Shown here piece after piece: positions 59,239 through 64,000 of a DNA stretch of 64,000 nt. How positions within the stretch are numbered: position 1 is the stretch's first letter; the number at the start of each line of letters is the position of its first letter. Under the pieces are notes generated by a model. It saw only the letters and a list, made by a program, of their open reading frames with translations. It did no database searches and was not told the origin of the DNA. The DNA is from Rhodothermales bacterium. Lineage in GTDB: Bacteria; Bacteroidota; Rhodothermia; Rhodothermales; JANQRZ01. The translations under genes were made by a program, and so were the position numbers. Location: NCBI GenBank assembly GCA_028284265.1, contig JANQRZ010000024.1:1-64000 (forward strand), read 5' to 3'.

Positions 59239-60597
59239 ATGCTGACCCGACTGCTGCTGTTCACCTTCGCGCTGCTGCTCGCCGCGCAACCCGCCGACGC
59301 TCAAGGGTTTCTAGATCGACTGAAAGACGGAGCCAAGCGCGGGGCCGAGCGTGCCGCCGAGCGCGAAGCCGCCAAGCGGGCCGACCGAGCCGTGACCGCT
59401 GCCTTCGACGTGGCCGAAGATGCGGTCGTTTGTGCCGTCACCGATGAGACCTGCATCGCCGAGGGTGCGAACAGTGGAGCCGAGGTCGTGATCGTGGACG
59501 ATGAGGGGCAGCGGGTGTCCGACGCCGAGGAGCGCGCCGCCCGGCAGCGCGCCGGCGTTCCTCCTGCCGCCACAGGGGGGGCTGAAGCTACTGGAGGGGA
59601 CGATGAACCTGGCGAGGGTGTCTGGGCGAATTATGACTTTGTTTCTGGTGACCGGGTCCTGTTCTATCACGACTTCGAGGGCACCCGCACGGGCAACTTC
59701 CCGTCGCGCCTCGACTACATCGCGGGCAACCTCGACGTGGTCGAACTCGGCGAGAACAAGGTGCTCCGCGTGGGCGAGGGCACAAGCGAGGGCGGTCCCG
59801 GCGGCAACGGCTGCATTACCATTCCACTCCCCGAGGCCTTGCCCGAGCGCTACACCATCGAGTTCCGCATGCGGACGAGCGACCCGCTGCTCCGCGCCAA
59901 CCTCCAACTGTTCTCTGATGGCAGCGACGACACGCCCGACACGCGCTGTACCTATCCGCCCGACCCGCACGTCTTCGTTGGGCGTCACGGGCAAGGCCTC
60001 CAACTTGCCAGCGGAGGCAAGTCCGAGGGCAACGTTGGGCTGGAGCAGAACGAGTGGATGGACATCGCCATCGCGGTGGATGGGGACTACTGGAAGATGT
60101 ACGCCAACGGCGAGCGCGTCTCGAACGTCCCGCGCTACGACTTCCCCCGCGCCGAAAAGCTGCACGTTTTCCTGAACGTCTATCGCTACTCGCTCTTCGT
60201 CGACGAACTCCGCATTGCTGAGGGTGGGCCGCGTTCGCTCTACGACGACCTCGAAGCCGACGGCTTCGTCTCAACGACCGCCATCCGGTTCGACTCGGGT
60301 AGTGCCGTCCTCAAGCCTGAGTCCTCGGGCATCCTGATGGAAGTCCTCGATATGTTGGAGGACTACGATGACCTGAGCCTCCGCATCGAAGGCCACACCG
60401 ACAGCGACGGCTCCGACTCCGCCAACCAGACCCTCTCCGAGCAGCGCGCCGAAGCGGTCGCTGCGTGGCTCATCGACAAGGGGATCGACCGGGATCGGCT
60501 GGAAACCGCCGGGTTCGGCGAGAGCCAGCCGGTGGCCGACAATGGCACGCCCGAAGGCAAGGCCGAGAACCGTCGGTCGGTTTTTCGCAAGCTCTGA
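59239..60597 (+). CDS. OmpA-family lipoprotein-like envelope protein
   Basis: 452 residues. Signal peptide ending in PADAQ (start at ATG 59239; a GTG at 59227 is in frame). Residues 20-70 are an Ala/Arg/Glu-rich helix (GAKRGAERAAEREAAKRADRA), then a linker. A LamG/concanavalin-like jelly-roll domain (about 125-345) with YTIEFRMRTSDPLL and EWMDIAIAVDGDYWKMYANGERV follows. The C-terminal OmpA domain (about 348-452) has the peptidoglycan-binding signature AIRFDSGSAVLKPES ... LRIEGHTDSDGSD ... LSEQRAEAVAAWL ... AENRRSVF, so the protein links an outer domain to peptidoglycan. Convergent with the DUF4249 gene. Confidence 0.9.
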   Translation: MLTRLLLFTFALLLAAQPADAQGFLDRLKDGAKRGAERAAEREAAKRADRAVTAAFDVAEDAVVCAVTDETCIAEGANSGAEVVIVDDEGQRVSDAEERAARQRAGVPPAATGGAEATGGDDEPGEGVWANYDFVSGDRVLFYHDFEGTRTGNFPSRLDYIAGNLDVVELGENKVLRVGEGTSEGGPGGNGCITIPLPEALPERYTIEFRMRTSDPLLRANLQLFSDGSDDTPDTRCTYPPDPHVFVGRHGQGLQLASGGKSEGNVGLEQNEWMDIAIAVDGDYWKMYANGERVSNVPRYDFPRAEKLHVFLNVYRYSLFVDELRIAEGGPRSLYDDLEADGFVSTTAIRFDSGSAVLKPESSGILMEVLDMLEDYDDLSLRIEGHTDSDGSDSANQTLSEQRAEAVAAWLIDKGIDRDRLETAGFGESQPVADNGTPEGKAENRRSVFRKL

Positions 60598-60604
60598 CGC
60601 CACA

Positions 60605-60627
60605 GTCCCGGCTCAGAACGCCGGGAC
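60605..60627. terminator. Bidirectional hairpin between convergent genes
   Basis: GTCCCGGC (60605-60612) and GCCGGGAC (60620-60627) form a perfect 8-bp stem with a 7-base loop. It starts 7 bases after the OmpA-family stop, and the stop codon of the DUF4249 gene (60613-60615) lies in its loop. It could end transcripts from both sides; no U-tract. Confidence 0.55.
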
Positions 60628-61593
60628 GATGGTGGTGGTGACGGTCTCCGCGGAGAACGAACCAAAGATGCCGAGGCCGCCCTCGATGTTGGAGGTCACG
60701 TTCGGGATTTCGCCCGGCGAGAGGGTGGAGCCGCCGCCTTGGATGGCTTGCGTCTGAACGAACGCTTGGAACGCCGGATCGAGCGAGACGAGCGTGAGCC
60801 TCTGGGGGCCGTAGTAGCCGAACGCGAGGAAGGGCACCCGGACGAGGATCGTGCCGTCGCCGAGGTCCACGTAGCTGGCCTCGTTGAGGACGGGCGAGGT
60901 GCCGGTGATGACGCCATCCTGAAGCGGGTCTTCCTCGCAGACGAGGCGACCGGTTTCGTCCTCCTCGCAGTCGAGGAACCGCTGGTAGAGCGGCACCGGG
61001 CGGAAGCGGTCGGGGAGGTTGAGGCTCCGGTAGCGCGTCTCGCCGTCGATCTCGACCTCCTCGAAGTCGTCCGCGGCGAGGGCACGCACCGAGCCGACAA
61101 ACGCCGCGAGCCGGTCCTCGGTCGAGCTTTGCGTCACCTGAATCTCCGGGCCAAGACCGATGCCATAGGGCACTTCATCGGCAGGGCCGCCGAGCACGTC
61201 GTAGTCGGGCGGCACGGTCGTTTCCGCCGTCAGTCGCTCACCGTCAGGGCCAGTCACATCGAGCCGGTAGGTCCGCATCTCCAACCCGTGAATGCTGGTG
61301 TCGGCAGGGACGTAGAGGCCGGGCCGGGCCGGGATGTAGGCGTAGGTCGCTTCGTCGGAGCCGTCCGGGGCGAGGAGTGTGATCGACACAATGGCTCCGG
61401 CGACAGCAGCTTCGAGCGTGTCGAGCGGCGCGAGGAGCGGCGTCGTGCGGGAGAGACGCACCTCGGGCAGTGGCTCGGCGGTGCCGAGGAAGGCGGAGAC
61501 GACCAGTTGGGGCGAGAAGTCGTCGTCCGTCGTTCCGTCGCATCCGGCGAGGGGCACGAGGAAGAGGGCGAGGCAGAAAAGGCGGATCGGCAT
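60613..61593 (-). CDS. DUF4249-family lipoprotein
   Basis: 326 residues; lipoprotein signal (MPIRLFCLALFLVPLAGC, Cys18). The mature part follows the DUF4249 pattern: LVVSAFLGTAEPLPEVRLSRTTPL near the N-terminus, an Ig-like first half (GAIVSITLLAPDG, GLEMRTYRLDVTGPDGERLTAETTVP) and LGIFGSFSAETVTTTI at the end. DUF4249 proteins are lipoproteins paired with TonB-dependent receptors in Bacteroidota; exactly this pair is found here, the receptor ending 5 bases upstream of the start. Substrate unknown. Confidence 0.9.
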   Translation of the reverse strand: MPIRLFCLALFLVPLAGCDGTTDDDFSPQLVVSAFLGTAEPLPEVRLSRTTPLLAPLDTLEAAVAGAIVSITLLAPDGSDEATYAYIPARPGLYVPADTSIHGLEMRTYRLDVTGPDGERLTAETTVPPDYDVLGGPADEVPYGIGLGPEIQVTQSSTEDRLAAFVGSVRALAADDFEEVEIDGETRYRSLNLPDRFRPVPLYQRFLDCEEDETGRLVCEEDPLQDGVITGTSPVLNEASYVDLGDGTILVRVPFLAFGYYGPQRLTLVSLDPAFQAFVQTQAIQGGGSTLSPGEIPNVTSNIEGGLGIFGSFSAETVTTTIVPAF

Positions 61594-61597
61594 CGGA

Positions 61598-63880
61598 CTA
61601 AAAGTCGAGCGAGAATGAGATGTTGGGGAGGATCGGAAGCTGGCGGACTTCAGTGACCTCGACAGGGTTCTCATCGAAGTCATAGGTCACGAACCACAGG
61701 TTGCGGCGGTTGTACACGTTGACGACCTGGAGTTGCAACTCGTACTCCGCGCCAAAGAAGACACCTGTCCTCGTGAAACCGATGTCGACCCGGTGATAGG
61801 GCGCGAGGCGTGCTGTGTTGAGGCCGTTCGAGAAGAGCACATTCAGGTCGGGGTCCTCGAAGGGCAGGCCGCCTGTTTCGTAGCGGGCGGCAGGCGTCGT
61901 GTAGGCTTGGCCCGTCGCATAGGCCCCGGCGAGCGTCACGCGCCAGTTGCGGCCTAGCTCGTAGTTGGCGACCAGCGTGAGGTCGTGGAGGCGGTCGTAC
62001 TTCGGCGGGAAGGTCTCGCGGAAGGCAGGCTCATCCGGGTAGCGCCGCCGCGTCGCGCCGAGCGTGTAGCCGACGAGGCCCGTCAGCGGGCCGACGCCGC
62101 GCTCCAAGAGTACCTCGACGCCGTAGGCGTAGCCCTCGCCGAAGCGGAACAGTTCGGCGTAGTCCAGCCCCGCCGCGTCCTGCACCTCGGGGCGTGTATC
62201 GAACAGGTCGCGCAGCGTCCGACCATACAGTTCGACATCGAGCTTGTACGCCTCGCCGAGCCGGGTTTTTACACCGAGTACGGCCTGCTCGCTCGATTGC
62301 GGCGGCACGCCCACGCCCGTTGTCACCCACGTATCGAACCCAGAGAACGCCTCGTTCGAGAGCAGCGAGAGGAACTGATGGTAGCGCCCGGCGGCGGCCT
62401 GCACCACCACGCGGTCGCCGAATGTCCGCTCGACTTGGACCTGCGGCGAGACGCGGAGGTACGACGCCGGAACGGGGTCGAGGTCGTCGATCAGGTCGTC
62501 GGTGAGGCTGCGGAAGTATTCGGCGCGGAGGCCGCCTGTGAAGATCCACGGGCCGCGGCGGAGGCGGGTCTGGACGTAGCTCGATGCGTAGCGCGAAGGG
62601 TTCTCGTAGTCGGTCTGCGTGGAGCCGTTGAAGCTGCTCGACAGGCCGAGGGTCAGCAGGCCGCCCCAGACGCCGCCGCGTAGCTCAAACCGTTCCGACG
62701 GCAGCCACTCGGCGTCGAACCGGGCCGAGAAGTCGGTGATGGTGTTGGGCCGCTCAAAGGTGGTCCCGGCGAAGTTGCCGGTGGGGAAGCTGAAGTAGCG
62801 GCTCGCCGTCAGCCGGAGGTTGGCGAAGGCGGTCCCGGAGAGCACGCGCTGGTAGGCGAGCGACGCCGTCTGGTTGCCGTAGTCGAGGTCGAACTCCGCG
62901 TCGTCGCCGATGGGAAGAACGACCCGGTCGCGCCCTGCGTAGGCGGCGAGGCTGATCCGATCGTCGGGCGTGAGGTCAAAGCCGACCTTCGCGTTGACAT
63001 CATAGAAGTAAAAACTCTCCGGGATACCGTCCTCGTCGAGGTTCTCGCGGAGCACGGCGAGGAGCGGTTCGAGCGTCGAGCGCCGGGCGTTGAACGAGTA
63101 CGACGCTCGGCCCTTCACGATGGGGCCTTCGATGCCGATCCGGCTGGCGAGCAGGCCGACGGTCACGCTCCCGGCCCGCTCATTCCGGTTGCCGTCGCGG
63201 TTGTAGATGTCCACGACGCTCCCGAGGCGACCACCATAGGTCGAGGGATACGCTCCCTTGTAGAGCCGAACGTCCTTGATGGCTTCGGTGTTGAACGTCG
63301 AGAAGAAGCCGAAGAAGTGGGTCGGGTTGTAGACCGTCGTGCCGTCGAGGAGGACGAGGGTCTGGTCGGGCGAGCCGCCCCGGATGTAGAGCGCCGACGA
63401 GAAATCGCTGGCCGACTTGACGCCGGGTAGAAGCTGGATCGAGCGGAAGAGGTCGGCCTCGAAGACAGTCGGCAGTTCCTCTACGAGGGCAATCGAGACG
63501 TTCTGCACGCCCGGCGGTCGCTCGTCCTCAATCGCCTCGTCGGCCTCGACGACGATCTCTTCGCCGACGACACCTTCTGGCTGCAAGTCGAGGTCGAGGC
63601 GCTGCACCTCGCCCGGCGTGAGCGTGACGGTGCGGCGGACGGCGTCGTAGCCGATGTAGCGGGCGACGATAGTTACCTCACCTGGTGGCAGGTCGCCAAG
63701 CGAGTAGAAGCCCTGCACATTAGAGACCGTGCCCCGACCTGTGCCGTCGACTTGGACGGTGGCTTGGACGAGCGTCTCGCCAGAGGCCGCGTCGCGGACA
63801 AAGCCGTTCAGGGTGGCAGTTTGGGCTTGGGCGGTGGTTCCGAGGAGGAGAAACAGCAGAGCAGCGAGGCGGACGAGCAT
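61598..63880 (-). CDS. TonB-dependent receptor with carboxypeptidase-like N-terminal domain
   Basis: 760 residues; signal peptide ends in TTAQAQ (start at 63880). An N-terminal carboxypeptidase-regulatory-like domain (about 22-110: ATLNGFVRDAASGETLVQATVQVDG) precedes the plug domain (about 120-230: VQNVSIALVEELPTVFEADLFRSIQLLPGVKSASDFSSALYIRGGSPDQTLVLLDG) and a 22-strand beta-barrel that ends in ...NISFSLDF. This is the usual receptor half of a DUF4249 pair and imports an unidentified substrate across the outer membrane with TonB energy. Its downstream DUF4249 gene is 4 bases away. Confidence 0.94.
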   Translation of the reverse strand: MLVRLAALLFLLLGTTAQAQTATLNGFVRDAASGETLVQATVQVDGTGRGTVSNVQGFYSLGDLPPGEVTIVARYIGYDAVRRTVTLTPGEVQRLDLDLQPEGVVGEEIVVEADEAIEDERPPGVQNVSIALVEELPTVFEADLFRSIQLLPGVKSASDFSSALYIRGGSPDQTLVLLDGTTVYNPTHFFGFFSTFNTEAIKDVRLYKGAYPSTYGGRLGSVVDIYNRDGNRNERAGSVTVGLLASRIGIEGPIVKGRASYSFNARRSTLEPLLAVLRENLDEDGIPESFYFYDVNAKVGFDLTPDDRISLAAYAGRDRVVLPIGDDAEFDLDYGNQTASLAYQRVLSGTAFANLRLTASRYFSFPTGNFAGTTFERPNTITDFSARFDAEWLPSERFELRGGVWGGLLTLGLSSSFNGSTQTDYENPSRYASSYVQTRLRRGPWIFTGGLRAEYFRSLTDDLIDDLDPVPASYLRVSPQVQVERTFGDRVVVQAAAGRYHQFLSLLSNEAFSGFDTWVTTGVGVPPQSSEQAVLGVKTRLGEAYKLDVELYGRTLRDLFDTRPEVQDAAGLDYAELFRFGEGYAYGVEVLLERGVGPLTGLVGYTLGATRRRYPDEPAFRETFPPKYDRLHDLTLVANYELGRNWRVTLAGAYATGQAYTTPAARYETGGLPFEDPDLNVLFSNGLNTARLAPYHRVDIGFTRTGVFFGAEYELQLQVVNVYNRRNLWFVTYDFDENPVEVTEVRQLPILPNISFSLDF

Positions 63881-64000
63881 GGGCGAGCAAGCGAAGCGGT
63901 GGAGGTGTGGGGGAGGGACGCAGGGGAGAGGCCGTGGTTGCAACGAACGAGGTAACGCGGTTCTTTCCTTCGCTCTTTCACGCCGGGGTGCAGCGGCGGT
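63881..64000. other. Upstream region of the receptor operon, window edge
   Basis: 120 bases without a recognisable gene; presumably the promoter region of the receptor/DUF4249 pair. No clear promoter motif seen. Confidence 0.3.

Overview
The window looks like chromosomal DNA from a GC-rich member of the Bacteroidota, most likely the Rhodothermia (Salinibacter / Rubricoccus / Rubrivirga relatives). Reasons: several long secreted proteins end in a type IX secretion (Por/T9SS type A) sorting domain with the YPNPF start; Bacteroidota-typical families occur (DUF4249 plus TonB-dependent receptor, DUF4296 and DUF4837 lipoproteins); GC is uniformly high and proteins are acidic; and classical Shine-Dalgarno sequences are rare. 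The lineage is an inference from gene content. I saw no rRNA, tRNA, CRISPR array, prophage or intact insertion sequence.

Layout. 1-4379: start of a secreted beta-rich protein, then a two-component pair (NarL-type regulator and two-component-propeller kinase). 4501-13437: a probable exopolysaccharide / cell-surface cluster (processive GT2, bactofilin-like protein, UDP-GlcNAc 2-epimerase, YaiO-like outer-membrane barrel, polytopic membrane protein, large DUF11/T9SS protein). 13538-16454: hybrid kinase plus LytTR response regulator. 16466-27213: a long minus-strand tryptophan transcription unit headed by a Trp-rich leader peptide and attenuator, then trpS-trpG-trpD-trpC-trpF-orf-trpB-GNAT-trpA, running into DUF4837, an AtuA-like protein, DUF4296, pepT and a 54-residue membrane peptide. 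trpE is not present. 27313-36114: LA_2272-type repeat protein, envelope proteins (DsbA-like, L,D-transpeptidase), a papain-like protein and a tightly overlapping sufE-cysS-HD-HhH unit. 36241-44340: three paralogous T9SS proteins with yidD-moaB between the second and third. 44439-53013: RND exporter, uvrA, PadR plus FtsX/MacB-type permease. 53031-63880: proline dehydrogenase, transsulfuration enzyme, hybrid PAS kinase, pdxH, small holin-like membrane protein, OmpA-family protein, and a DUF4249/TonB-dependent receptor pair.

Most notable points: (i) a complete trp leader (W-L-W-W codons, competing hairpins, U-tract terminator) in front of trpS rather than trpE; (ii) a strongly basic, AT-rich 110-residue tail on TrpS and a second AT-richer small ORF within the same trp unit; (iii) a widespread-type palindromic repeat inserted in frame in trpC; (iv) three sequence repeats spaced exactly 21 bp before the epimerase operon, a geometry like LytTR operators, close to a LytTR regulator; (v) mosaic T9SS paralogs; (vi) a perfect inverted repeat in front of padR.
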